Below, piece after piece: positions 1 to 7,074 of a stretch of DNA of 10,885 bases. Below the pieces are notes generated by a model that was not told the DNA's origin, did not search any database, and saw only the letters and a program-made list of their open reading frames with translations. The translations under genes were made by a program, and so were the position numbers. How positions within the stretch are numbered: position 1 is the stretch's first letter; every line of letters begins with the position of its first letter. This DNA comes from Kiritimatiellia bacterium (GTDB lineage: Bacteria > Verrucomicrobiota > Kiritimatiellia > SLAD01): contig SKXR01000147.1 of NCBI GenBank assembly GCA_007128275.1, positions 1 to 10,885 of the forward strand, written 5' to 3'.

Positions 1-98
1 ATCAAAGGCGGCACATCCTCCAACACGGTCTACACCTGCAAACGAGCCCCATAACGGGCCACACAATGCCCGGCGGAAGACGAAACGATCGTGCGGGA

Positions 99-530
99 TC
101 AGTCGGTCAGTTGGTGCAACACTTTTTCCATGCCGTGCCAGCTCATGGTGGCGCATTTGACGCGAAGCGGATATTTGCGGACGCCGCTTAACGCCAGAAG
201 GTCTTCGGGGAGGCCGGCATCGAATTCGCGCTCGCCGCGCATGGCTTGCACAAATTGATCGATCAGGGCGCGCGCCTCCTCCGCGGTCTTCCCGTTCAAC
301 ACCTCCGTCATCATCGACGCGGACGCTTGACTGATGGCGCACCCTTTCCCGTCGTAACGCACGTCGGCGACACGACCGTCCACCATCCGGGCGGTCAGTC
401 GGACCTGATCGCCGCACATCGGATTCTCTTCGTCGGCCAACACCTCGTCGTCCCGTAACGCCTCGTGGTTCCGGGGATTCTTGTAGTGATCGAGGAGGAT
501 GTCCTGATAAAGCTGTTCCAAATCATCCAT
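99..530 (-). CDS. sufU: SufU, zinc-dependent sulfur acceptor for SufS
   Basis: This 143-residue protein is a SufU-type member of the NifU/IscU fold family. In the SUF system SufU takes persulfide sulfur from the cysteine desulfurase SufS and passes it to the SufBCD scaffold in the cytosol. The family's zinc ligands are visible: Cys39 and Asp41 in NPMCGDQV, Cys64 in GKGCAISQASASMM, and Cys126 in RVKCATMSW. Length and N-terminus (LYQDILLDHYKNPRN) are typical. The ATG at 530 overlaps the 3' end of sufS by 8 bases, so the two are probably translationally coupled, and the pair matches the partnership of the enzymes. It is the last suf gene in the window. No sufE is present, which fits SufU as the sole acceptor. 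IscU scaffolds are related but lack this SufU-like spacing and context. Confidence 0.96.
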   Translation of the reverse strand: MDDLEQLYQDILLDHYKNPRNHEALRDDEVLADEENPMCGDQVRLTARMVDGRVADVRYDGKGCAISQASASMMTEVLNGKTAEEARALIDQFVQAMRGEREFDAGLPEDLLALSGVRKYPLRVKCATMSWHGMEKVLHQLTD

Positions 531-1785
531 GGCCGAAGAAGTGTTGCGCTTTCCGTATGGCCTCCGCGAGCTGTTCGATCTCGCGTTCGACGTTGTAGAA
601 ATACACGCTCGCCCGGCTGACGGCGGGCACCCCGAGACGGCGCATCAAGGGTTGGGCGCAAAGATGCCCCGCCCGGATGGCGACGCCCTGTTGATCCACA
701 TATTGCGAGAGGTCGTGCGGGTGAATGCCTTCCACTTCAAACGAGACCGCTCCTCCGCGTTCCGGCGCGCGCCCGAATATACGGACGTGCGGGATTTCCT
801 CCAGGCGCTCGACCGTGTAGGCGGTCAACGCCTGTTCATAGGCGTGGATCGGGTCCATGCCGATGGCGGACAGATAGTCCACCGCCGCGCCGAACGCGAT
901 CACGTCGGCGATGTTCGGTGTGCCGGCTTCGAATTTGTAGGGCAGGTCAGCCCACGTGGCATGGTCGTCATGCACCTTGCTGATCATTTCCCCGCCGCCC
1001 ATGAACGGCGGCATGGCGTTGAAGATTTCCTCCCGGGCATACAACACACCGACGCCGGTCGGTCCGCACATCTTATGACTGGAAAACGCGAGAAAGTCCG
1101 CGTTCAACTCCTGAACATTCACCGGCATATGCGGCACGCTTTGCGCGGCGTCCACAAGAATTTTCGCCCCGACACCATGCGCGGCTTCGGCCATGGCTTG
1201 GACGGGATTGACCGTGCCGAGGACGTTCGACATCTGGGTGACCGCGACGAGCTTGACCCGCGAGGACAACAAGGACGCAAACGCGGCCTGATCCAAGGTC
1301 CCGTCTTCCAGCACGGGGACCAATTTCAGTTCCGCCCCTTTTTCTTTTGCCAGGATTTGCCAGGGCACCAGATTGCTGTGATGTTCCATGCCGGTGGCAA
1401 GGATCACATCGCCTTGGCCCACGTGGGTTCGGCCCCACGCGTAGGCAACGAGGTTGATGCTCTCCGTGGTGCCGCGCGTGAACACGATGTTGGCTACGCC
1501 GGGCGCGCCGATAAATGCGGCGACCTTCCCGCGCGCCTCTTCATAACGCGCCGTCGCCTGTTCGCCGAGGTAATGCAGGGCGCGATGCACGTTGGCGTTG
1601 TACCGCGTGTAGTACTCGGTCAACGCCTCAATGACCGCCTTCGGCTTCTGCGAGGTCGCGGCGTTGTCGAGATAGGCCAGCGGCTTGCCGTCATACACGG
1701 TCTGATGCAGAATCGGGAAATCACGGCGCAGACGTTCCACGTCGAGCGACTCACGAAGTGCTGTTCTCGCCGGTGATGTGTTCAT
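523..1785 (-). CDS. sufS: SufS, PLP-dependent cysteine desulfurase
   Basis: A 420-residue group II cysteine desulfurase that converts cysteine to alanine and holds the sulfur as a persulfide for transfer to SufU. Visible marks are YLDNAATSQKP near residue 38, EHHSNLVPW at 134-142, the PLP contacts Asp212 and Gln215 in VDAAQS, the Schiff-base lysine Lys238 in SSHKMCGPTG, and the persulfide cysteine Cys376 in RAGHLCAQPL. The start chosen is the ATG at 1785. An open frame continues upstream to 1926, but those 47 residues overlap the toxin gene in another frame and are unlike the family. A Shine-Dalgarno AGGA at 1800-1797 lies inside the 3' end of the toxin gene, whose stop codon is one base before this ATG. 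Expression of sufS is therefore likely linked to translation of the toxin. The 3' end overlaps sufU. Confidence 0.96.
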   Translation of the reverse strand: MNTSPARTALRESLDVERLRRDFPILHQTVYDGKPLAYLDNAATSQKPKAVIEALTEYYTRYNANVHRALHYLGEQATARYEEARGKVAAFIGAPGVANIVFTRGTTESINLVAYAWGRTHVGQGDVILATGMEHHSNLVPWQILAKEKGAELKLVPVLEDGTLDQAAFASLLSSRVKLVAVTQMSNVLGTVNPVQAMAEAAHGVGAKILVDAAQSVPHMPVNVQELNADFLAFSSHKMCGPTGVGVLYAREEIFNAMPPFMGGGEMISKVHDDHATWADLPYKFEAGTPNIADVIAFGAAVDYLSAIGMDPIHAYEQALTAYTVERLEEIPHVRIFGRAPERGGAVSFEVEGIHPHDLSQYVDQQGVAIRAGHLCAQPLMRRLGVPAVSRASVYFYNVEREIEQLAEAIRKAQHFFGHG

Positions 1786-1786
1786 G

Positions 1787-2080
1787 CTATTTCCTGTCCT
1801 GCCAATAATCCGGGTGTCGATGCAGATGCATGGTGGCCAAAATGACCACTTCCTCGGCATCCACACGATACAACAACGCGTAGGGGAACCGATGCACAAG
1901 GCGCCGACGAATATGGTGTCGAACAACCGGCCACCTCTCGGGACGCTCGCCCAGATCCCGTACCGCCGAATCTATTTTAGCCAAGAAATCCGTTCCGAGC
2001 CCGGGCGCCTGAAGTTCGTAATACGTCGCCGCCTGAAGCATCTCCTCTTCAGCAGGCTTAAGAAAGCGAACGGTGTTCAT
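1787..2080 (-). CDS. RelE/ParE-family toxin inserted between suf genes
   Basis: A 97-residue protein with the usual layout of RelE/ParE-superfamily toxins: an N-terminal helical part (FLKPAEEEMLQAATYYE), a middle with RPERWPVV, and the C-terminal strand pattern FPYALLYRV...VVILATMHLHRHPDYW, which ends in the frequent H-x-x-P-x-Y-W box. Known members either cut ribosome-bound mRNA (RelE) or poison DNA gyrase (ParE); the sequence does not say which applies. Its ATG overlaps the antitoxin stop codon (TGATG), the classic coupling in such pairs. Its own stop codon is one base before the sufS start, so it is embedded in the suf operon. There is no truncation and the gene looks intact. The family is secure; target and activity are not. 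Confidence 0.9.
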   Translation of the reverse strand: MNTVRFLKPAEEEMLQAATYYELQAPGLGTDFLAKIDSAVRDLGERPERWPVVRHHIRRRLVHRFPYALLYRVDAEEVVILATMHLHRHPDYWQDRK

Positions 2081-2307
2081 CAGATGGCTGCACGGGCATC
2101 CCGAAGAACCTCTTGCGCGGAGCGCGCCTCGACGCGACCCCCTTTGTACTTCTGATAGCGCCGATCTGCTTCGTCCAACCAGAGGCGCTCATTCTCCGTC
2201 TCGTCGAGTTCGTCAAGACTTGCAATCAACTTCTCGGCCAGCGCCGCCCGCACTTTGGGGGGGAGCGTAAGTGCTTGCGCTTCAAATTCATCAAGCTTAG
2301 CTGTCAT
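2080..2307 (-). CDS. Antitoxin of the putative addiction-module family
   Basis: A 75-residue protein resembling the short 'putative addiction module component' antitoxins (TIGR02574 / Unstab_antitox type), which usually precede RelE/ParE-like toxins. The telling stretch is the N-terminal LTLPPKVRAALAEKLIASLDE at about residues 13-33, followed by an acidic linker and a charged helical tail (WLDEADRRYQKYKGGRVE) that would wrap the toxin. There is a good Shine-Dalgarno GGAG at 2318-2315, seven bases before the ATG. The gene sits 58 bases downstream of the Rieske gene, behind a promoter-like sequence, and its stop codon overlaps the toxin start. Such antitoxins often repress their own promoter, usually in complex with the toxin. 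Here that would also touch expression of sufS and sufU; this last point is inference. Confidence 0.9.
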   Translation of the reverse strand: MTAKLDEFEAQALTLPPKVRAALAEKLIASLDELDETENERLWLDEADRRYQKYKGGRVEARSAQEVLRDARAAI

Positions 2308-2332
2308 GATGTTTCTCCATGATCGTCAATCC

Positions 2333-2361
2333 ATAGTAGCCGCGCGAGCCGCGGAGTTCAA
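2333..2361 (-). promoter_or_regulatory. Candidate promoter and operator of the toxin-antitoxin pair
   Basis: On the minus strand the spacer after the Rieske gene holds TTGAAC (2361-2356), a 17-base spacer and TACTAT (2338-2333). Each hexamer matches the sigma-70 consensus at four of six positions and the spacing is optimal. The spacer contains a perfect inverted repeat, CCGCG (2340-2344) and CGCGG (2350-2354), separated by five bases, placed where a repressor would block RNA polymerase. Read as RNA the repeat could form a small hairpin, but no U tract follows, so a terminator is less likely. Internal promoters are common for such modules; activity here is inferred from the pattern only. Confidence 0.45.
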
Positions 2362-2365
2362 GGTC

Positions 2366-2692
2366 TCACGCCTTGATAAACACCTTGCCGTCTTCGACTT
2401 TCACCGAATAACTCGGGATCGGCCGCACGGCGGGCAAACTTAGCTGCTTGCCCGACCGCAAATCGAATCGCGCGCCGTGCAGCGGGCACATGATCTCGTG
2501 ATCGTCGATGTCGCCGTGCACGAGGGAGGTCTTCTGGTGACTGCACCACGCGCCGACCGCGTAATACCCGTCGTCCAGCTTGAACAACCCGATCTGTTTT
2601 TCGCCGCCGAAATCGACCAGCTTCCTGTCCGTCTCCACAAATTCCGATTCTTCGGCCGCTTCCCGCCATTCGCCGCCGCCCAAAAAGCCCAT
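2366..2692 (-). CDS. Rieske-type 2Fe-2S ferredoxin in the suf operon
   Basis: A 108-residue soluble Rieske domain protein. The cluster ligands are visible as C-x-H (Cys50, His52 in AWCSHQ) and C-x2-H (Cys69, His72 in CPLHGARFD), separated by 16 residues, the usual spacing. The tail LPAVRPIPSYSVKVEDGKVFI is typical of the small ferredoxins of ring-hydroxylating dioxygenases (BphF/HcaC type). No signal peptide or membrane segment is seen, so it should be cytosolic. It starts three bases after the sufD stop codon, with GGAG at 2705-2702 inside sufD. There is no dioxygenase nearby. Rieske ferredoxins recur in suf operons of several phyla, where they are thought to serve cluster assembly, perhaps as electron donor; the exact role is unproven. 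The ferredoxin-reductase-like gene at 7789-7124 is a possible partner. Confidence 0.92.
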   Translation of the reverse strand: MGFLGGGEWREAAEESEFVETDRKLVDFGGEKQIGLFKLDDGYYAVGAWCSHQKTSLVHGDIDDHEIMCPLHGARFDLRSGKQLSLPAVRPIPSYSVKVEDGKVFIKA

Positions 2693-2695
2693 GCC

Positions 2696-4012
2696 CTATT
2701 TCTCCATCTTCTCTTCGATATTCTTGTGCACGATGTCCTGGATGAATTTCTGCGGAATCCGGTCCACGACCTCTTCAAAAAAGCCCATGATCAGGGCTTG
2801 CCGTGCATCATGCTCGCTCATACCGCGCGAACGCAAGTAGAAGAGTTGTTCGGGATCAAGGTTTCCCAGGGTCGATCCGTGACTGCATTTCAGGTCGTCT
2901 GCATCGATCAACAATCCGGGAATCGAGTCGGCTCGCGCCCCTTCATTGAGCACCAGATTGTTGTTGGTCTGGTAGGCATCCACGCGGATGGCGCCGGGAC
3001 GGGCGATAATCAGTCCCTGATAGACCGAACGGCCCGTGTCTTTGACCGCGCCCTTGTACAACAGGCGGCTGTAGGTGTCGGGCGATGAATGGATCTGCAG
3101 GGTGCGCTGATCCATGTGCTGTTCGCCGGAAGCGAAAAAGAGTCCGTCCATGTCGGCGGCCGAACCCGGTCCCGCCACGTCGCTCCCGAATTTCATCTTG
3201 CTGCGCGCCGTGCCGAAATTGAGCGTAAACCAGTTCAGGTTGGCGTCCCGCTCCACCAAACCCCAATCGTTCGTGATTTGATAGGAGTTGAGTCCCCATT
3301 CCTGGAGGCTGACCAACTTGAAGTTCGCGCCCTCGGCCACATACAGTTCGCGTTGCGGCACGGCCATGAAGCGCACCGTATCAGGCGATTCCAGATGCTC
3401 CGCGATCACGGCCCGGCTCTGAGGACCAGCCACGACGACCATCCGCGGAATCAGCATGCTGTCGTTCACATCCATTTGATAACGAATCAACATGCCCTTC
3501 TCCCATTCGACCTTCTCTGGAATGTGAATGAACAAGCCGAAGTTCCAGAATGCGTCGTTAAAGGCCTCGTATTTACCCGAATTCGCGGGGAGCGCGCGGC
3601 CCTGCAAATATTCATTCACCAACTCCGGCTTCTGCTCGGCCGCCTCGGCCAGTGAAAGCACGGAAATGCCCAGTTCCGCGGCGGTGCCGTTACGGTGCAT
3701 GATGGCAAATCCATCGGCCTGGACCGCAATCACCACATCGAATTCGGCGTCCCACGGACTCTCGGGAAGGCTCTCCACCTGCGGCAGGTTCGGCAGGCGT
3801 TTCATGTCCGCGATCGGGAACAGCGACGGATCCGTGCGGCGCCATTCTTCGTCGGTCCTCGTCGGCGAGGCAATGTTCACATAGTCCTTGAAGGCCTCCT
3901 CCCGTTTGGCCGTCAACACGGCGGATTCGCCCTGAGCCAGCACGGCCGCAAAATGCGCTTCATCGAAACCGGGCAACGTGTCCACCGGCTTTTCCATAGC
4001 TACTTCAGTCAT
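2696..4012 (-). CDS. sufD: SufD, scaffold subunit of SufBC2D
   Basis: A 438-residue SufD. With SufB it forms the heterodimer on which nascent Fe-S clusters are built, and it supports iron acquisition. The N-terminal helical part contains PTRTDEEWRRTDPS. The central beta-helix is followed by the conserved block DADDLKCSHGSTLGNLDPE, whose Cys-Ser-His corresponds to the functionally important Cys358/His360 of E. coli SufD, and then by the SufB/SufD-type end FYLRSRGMSEHDARQALIMGFFEEVVDRIP. Two ATG codons, 4018 and 4012, are possible. The second is preferred because the strong GGGGAG at 4027-4022 lies nine bases before it and only three before the first. The gene begins about 20 bases after sufB, with the ribosome-binding site directly after the sufB stop, and is followed closely by the Rieske gene. 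Confidence 0.95.
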   Translation of the reverse strand: MTEVAMEKPVDTLPGFDEAHFAAVLAQGESAVLTAKREEAFKDYVNIASPTRTDEEWRRTDPSLFPIADMKRLPNLPQVESLPESPWDAEFDVVIAVQADGFAIMHRNGTAAELGISVLSLAEAAEQKPELVNEYLQGRALPANSGKYEAFNDAFWNFGLFIHIPEKVEWEKGMLIRYQMDVNDSMLIPRMVVVAGPQSRAVIAEHLESPDTVRFMAVPQRELYVAEGANFKLVSLQEWGLNSYQITNDWGLVERDANLNWFTLNFGTARSKMKFGSDVAGPGSAADMDGLFFASGEQHMDQRTLQIHSSPDTYSRLLYKGAVKDTGRSVYQGLIIARPGAIRVDAYQTNNNLVLNEGARADSIPGLLIDADDLKCSHGSTLGNLDPEQLFYLRSRGMSEHDARQALIMGFFEEVVDRIPQKFIQDIVHKNIEEKMEK

Positions 4013-4030
4013 CGTCATACTCTCCCCTTC

Positions 4031-5458
4031 TCAGCCAATGCTTCCCTCAAGTTTCATTTCAAGCAGCCGTATCGCTTCCACCGAAAACTCGAGCGGCAAT
4101 TGCTTGAACACTTCGCGCGCAAACCCGTTGACCACCATGGAGATGGCGTCTTCTTCGCTCAAACCGCGGCTTTTCAGATAAAAGATCTGATCCTCGCTGA
4201 CCCGCGACGTGGTGGCTTCGTGTTCGATCACCGCCGTACTGTTCTCCGACTCGATGTACGGGAACGTGTTCGCGCTGCAGTTCGGCCCGATCAACATCGA
4301 ATCGCAATTGGAATAGTTCCGGCAGTTGAACGCGTCGGGCAACACCTGCACCAACCCGCGATAACTGTTCACCGACTGGCCCGCGGAAATGCCCTTGGAC
4401 ACAATCGTGCTCTTCGTATTGTTGCCGATATGGATCATCTTGGTCCCGGTATCCGCCTGCATCTTGTTCGTGGTCACGGCCACCGAATAGAATTCCCCGG
4501 TGGACCCGTCGCCTTCGAGGATCACGCTGGGATATTTCCAGGTAATCGCGGCGCCGGCCTCGACCTGCGTCCACGAAATCTTGGATTTCTTGCCTCGACA
4601 ATGTCCGCGTTTGGTGACGAAATTGTAGATGCCGCCCTTGCCGTCCTTGTCGCCGGCATACCAATTCTGCACGGTGGCATACTTGATTTGCGCGTTATCG
4701 AGCGCGATCAATTCGACCACCGCCGCGTGCAACTGGTTGCGATCGCGCGCGGGCGCCGTACAGCCTTCCAGATAGGAGACATAGGAACTTTCTTCCGCCA
4801 CGATCAAGGTGCGCTCAAACTGGCCCGTATCCAGCGCATTGATCCGGAAATAGGTCGACAGTTCCACGGGACAACGAACGCCTTTCGGGATGTAACAGAA
4901 CGACCCGTCGGTGAAGACCGCCGAGTTCAGCGAAGCGTAATAGTTGTCCGTGTACGGCACCACGGTGCCCAGATATTTTTTGACCAGCTCGGGATAATCC
5001 CGGATCGCCTCGGAAATCGAACAGAAGATTACGCCCTTTTCAGCGAGCATTTCGCGATGGGTGGTGGCGACGGACACGCTGTCAAATACGGCGTCCACGG
5101 CCACGCCGGCCAACCGATTGCGTTCGTGCAGCGGCACACCGAGTTTCTCGAACGTGGCTTCCAAGTCCGCGTCGATTTCGTCGGGGTTGTCGCTCTTCTT
5201 TTTCGGCGCCGAGTAATAGCAGATGTCCTGGTAATCGATCGGCGGGTAATGCAGATGCGCCCACTTGGGCGGGGTCTTCTTCAGCCACCAGCGATAGGCT
5301 TTCAGACGCCATTCCAGCATCCATTCCGGTTCGCCTTTTTTCGCGGATATGATCGCAATGACGTCTTCGTTCAACCCTTTCGGGACGGCGTCGGATTCGA
5401 TGTCCGTATAGAATCCGTATTTGTAATCGTCGAGTATGGCGGTTGATTCTGTGCTCAT
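4031..5458 (-). CDS. sufB: SufB, Fe-S scaffold subunit
   Basis: A 475-residue SufB, the main scaffold subunit of the SufBC2D complex. The order of conserved blocks is normal: PEWMLEWRLKAYRWW at 44-58, GSFCYIPKGVRCPVELSTYF at 185-204, and the C-terminal core NCRNYSNCDSMLIG at 378-391. Cys394 in GPNCSANT corresponds to Cys405 of E. coli SufB, and His413-Glu414 in EHEATTS correspond to the conserved His/Glu pair proposed to hold the nascent cluster. The end SEDQIFYLKSRGLSEEDA is the segment shared with SufD. The start at 5458 has GGAG at 5470-5467, eight bases upstream. It follows sufC by about 20 bases and precedes sufD, as expected for a co-transcribed scaffold set. Nothing is missing. Confidence 0.97.
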   Translation of the reverse strand: MSTESTAILDDYKYGFYTDIESDAVPKGLNEDVIAIISAKKGEPEWMLEWRLKAYRWWLKKTPPKWAHLHYPPIDYQDICYYSAPKKKSDNPDEIDADLEATFEKLGVPLHERNRLAGVAVDAVFDSVSVATTHREMLAEKGVIFCSISEAIRDYPELVKKYLGTVVPYTDNYYASLNSAVFTDGSFCYIPKGVRCPVELSTYFRINALDTGQFERTLIVAEESSYVSYLEGCTAPARDRNQLHAAVVELIALDNAQIKYATVQNWYAGDKDGKGGIYNFVTKRGHCRGKKSKISWTQVEAGAAITWKYPSVILEGDGSTGEFYSVAVTTNKMQADTGTKMIHIGNNTKSTIVSKGISAGQSVNSYRGLVQVLPDAFNCRNYSNCDSMLIGPNCSANTFPYIESENSTAVIEHEATTSRVSEDQIFYLKSRGLSEEDAISMVVNGFAREVFKQLPLEFSVEAIRLLEMKLEGSIG

Positions 5459-5478
5459 GTCGTACGCTCCATCCTGTA

Positions 5479-6255
5479 TTATCCTACCAACACTTCTTCG
5501 CCGAACTCTTGCCGGACCCAGTCGTATCCCTTTTCTTCCAGTTTCTTCACCAGATCCGACCCGCCGGAATGCACGATCTTCCCGTCGATCAACACGTGCA
5601 GGTGATCCGGATGAATGTAGCGAAGGATCCGCTCGTAATGGGTGATCACAAGCAGGCCGAAATCGGCGCCGGCCAGTTTATTGACCCCCTTGGCCACGAC
5701 CTGCAACGCGTCGATGTCCAGGCCCGAATCCGTCTCGTCCATCACGGCGAAGCGCGGTTTGAGGGTCAGCATTTGAAGAATCTCCATGCGCTTCTTCTCG
5801 CCGCCGGAGAACCCATCGTTGAGATAGCGGTTGATGAACGAATCATCGACTTCCAAGTACTTGATGTTCTCGCGCAGTTCCTTCAGAAACTCGGCCGGCT
5901 TCAATTTGTTGTCCCCGTGCGTGGCGTCGTGCGCACTCTTCAGGAACTTGGCGACACTCACCCCGGGAATGGCCACGGGATATTGGAACGCCAGGAACAC
6001 GCCCAGCCGGGCCCGCTCTTCCGGTTCGAGTTCCAGCAGGTTCTGGCCGCGAAACAGGATCTCGCCGTCCGTCACTTCATAGGCGGGATGGCCCATGATC
6101 ACATTGGCCAGCGTGCTTTTTCCGGAGCCGTTCGGCCCCATCAACGCATGGGTTTCCCCTTGGGCGATGGTCAAATCGACCCCCTTCAGAATCGGGGTGT
6201 CTTCCGTTGACGCGTGCAGGTTGCGTATTTCAAGATACGTCTTCGTTTCGCTCAT
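5479..6255 (-). CDS. sufC: SufC, ABC-type ATPase of the SUF scaffold
   Basis: A 258-residue ABC ATPase that drives conformational change of SufB-SufD by ATP hydrolysis during cluster assembly. All ABC elements are present: Walker A GPNGSGKS (40-47), Q-loop FLAFQYP with Gln91, signature GFSGGEKKRMEI (148-159), Walker B FAVMDE with catalytic Glu174, D-loop SGLD and switch His206 in VITHYERIL. The ETDSGLD wording is characteristic of SufC rather than of transporter ATPases. An in-frame TTG at 6288 would add 11 residues unlike SufC. The ATG at 6255 is preferred because GAGAGGA lies five bases before it. It follows the sufT-like gene by about 30 bases and precedes sufB, so it belongs to the same transcript. 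Confidence 0.97.
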   Translation of the reverse strand: MSETKTYLEIRNLHASTEDTPILKGVDLTIAQGETHALMGPNGSGKSTLANVIMGHPAYEVTDGEILFRGQNLLELEPEERARLGVFLAFQYPVAIPGVSVAKFLKSAHDATHGDNKLKPAEFLKELRENIKYLEVDDSFINRYLNDGFSGGEKKRMEILQMLTLKPRFAVMDETDSGLDIDALQVVAKGVNKLAGADFGLLVITHYERILRYIHPDHLHVLIDGKIVHSGGSDLVKKLEEKGYDWVRQEFGEEVLVG

Positions 6256-6284
6256 CGTTTTCCTCTCTTCGTTTTTCAGTACAA

Positions 6285-6599
6285 TCAAATATCAAATCCC
6301 AATTCCAAGCGGGCTTCCTCCGTCATCTTGTCCGGTCCCCACGGGGGATCCCAGACCACGTCCACCTGCGCCTCCTCAATGCCTTCAACCTTGGCGGCCG
6401 CTTCGTTGACTTGGTGCAGGAGATACGGACCGTAAGGACACCCGGGAGAGGTCAGCGTCATCTCAATATGCGCGGAACTCTTGTCCACCTCAACTTTGTA
6501 TACCAACCCGAGATCGACAATGTTCATGTGCAATTCCGGGTCCACCACGTTCATCAACGCGTTGCGTACTTCCGTTTCCTTTGCCGTACTTTCACTCAT
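6285..6599 (-). CDS. sufT: SufT-like DUF59/MIP18 Fe-S maturation factor
   Basis: A 104-residue single-domain MIP18 (DUF59) protein, the family of SufT and of the eukaryotic CIA factor Cia2, which helps deliver or mature Fe-S clusters. Diagnostic stretches are DPELHMNIVDLGLVY at 20-34, LTSPGCPYGPYL with the conserved Cys54, and VVWDPPWGPDKMTEEAR at 81-97. Two ATG codons are possible. The one at 6605 is almost against AGGGA (6611-6607), whereas the one at 6599 is seven bases away and was chosen. The gene lies directly after the regulator and before sufC, so it appears to be a core part of the operon here. PaaD-like phenylacetate proteins share the domain, but the context excludes that reading. 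Confidence 0.92.
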   Translation of the reverse strand: MSESTAKETEVRNALMNVVDPELHMNIVDLGLVYKVEVDKSSAHIEMTLTSPGCPYGPYLLHQVNEAAAKVEGIEEAQVDVVWDPPWGPDKMTEEARLELGFDI

Positions 6600-6609
6600 G
6601 GTCATATCC

Positions 6610-7038
6610 CTATCTTTTGCCCGCCACCGCAGGACGTTTACTGCGAAACTCCGCCAGCCGAAACGCGCTCAAATAGCCCATCAACCGGTCTTGAATCTGC
6701 AACACCGGCTCGCGAATATTGCACGATTCAAATTGATCGCAGGTGGCCGGGTTCTCATGACACCGCACCAGATGAAAAGGGCCTTCGAGGGCATCAACCA
6801 CCTCACCCAATGTCAGCGTATCCAACGATTGTTTCAACCGATAACCGCCGCGGGCGCCATGCACCGACTCCACCAAACTCGCACGCGCCAATGCTTGTAG
6901 CACCTTGCCCAACAACTCCGACGGAATGGCGAACTGATCCGACACTTCCTTCGCCGTCACCAAGGAACCCGGTTCAAGCGAATCCATGTGCAGGAGCGCC
7001 ATCAACCCATATTCGACCTTCTTGCTTAACTTCAGCAC
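6610..7038 (-). CDS. iscR: IscR-like Rrf2 regulator of the suf operon
   Basis: A 142-residue Rrf2-family transcription factor. The N-terminal winged helix (LSKKVEYGLMALLHM, then VHGARGGYRL at 59-68) should bind DNA. Three cysteines, Cys93, Cys100 and Cys106 (spacing x6 and x5), match the position of the cluster-binding cysteines of IscR, so it can probably hold an Fe-S cluster and report its availability. E. coli IscR has spacing x5/x5 and a fourth ligand, His107, three residues after the last cysteine; here that position is Arg109. The start is GTG at 7038, with AAAAAGG (7055-7049) as ribosome-binding site; the protein begins as family members do. It heads the suf operon, and two IscR-like boxes lie just upstream, which suggests autoregulation. 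The gene symbol is by homology and context; it could equally be called a SufR-type Rrf2 protein. Confidence 0.9.
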   Translation of the reverse strand: MLKLSKKVEYGLMALLHMDSLEPGSLVTAKEVSDQFAIPSELLGKVLQALARASLVESVHGARGGYRLKQSLDTLTLGEVVDALEGPFHLVRCHENPATCDQFESCNIREPVLQIQDRLMGYLSAFRLAEFRSKRPAVAGKR

Positions 7039-7040
7039 GG

Positions 7041-7069
7041 TATATACGACCTTTTTAGTCTGCTTTCAA
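7041..7069 (-). promoter_or_regulatory. Second promoter-like sequence upstream of iscR
   Basis: TTGAAA (7069-7064) and TATATA (7046-7041) are 17 bases apart on the minus strand, a good sigma-70 pattern. Transcription from it would begin at about 7034, inside the start codon region of the regulator, which would give no usable leader for that gene. It may therefore serve downstream genes, be a leaderless or non-functional copy, or simply be AT-rich operator DNA. Confidence 0.3.
7042..7066 (-). promoter_or_regulatory. IscR type-1-like operator box, proximal
   Basis: The core GACT-AAAAA-GGTC (7060-7048) resembles the GACT-N5-AGTC core of E. coli IscR type-1 sites, with 11 of 13 core positions fitting. 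By hand count about 19 of 25 positions of the full degenerate consensus fit. The box spans the -10 region of the second promoter-like sequence and lies directly before the regulator gene, which is where an autorepressor would bind. The match to an E. coli consensus in an unrelated organism is only suggestive. Confidence 0.4.
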
Positions 7070-7074
7070 GACCC

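Noticed and set aside
46..59. Terminator after sufU
   Set aside because: GCCC and GGGC pair over only four bases and no T tract follows on the minus strand; the operon end cannot be placed within the window.
1786..1926. N-terminal extension of sufS by 47 residues
   Set aside because: The extension overlaps the toxin gene in another frame and does not resemble SufS N-termini; the ATG at 1785 has its own Shine-Dalgarno.
3695..5446. Plus-strand open frame of 583 codons
   Set aside because: It lies opposite sufB and sufD, has no recognisable family features, and is the expected GC-rich shadow of the minus-strand genes. The same applies to the 415-codon plus-strand frame opposite sufS (529-1776).
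6256..6288. TTG start for sufC at 6288
   Set aside because: It adds 11 residues unlike SufC and overlaps the end of the sufT-like gene; the ATG at 6255 has a strong ribosome-binding site.
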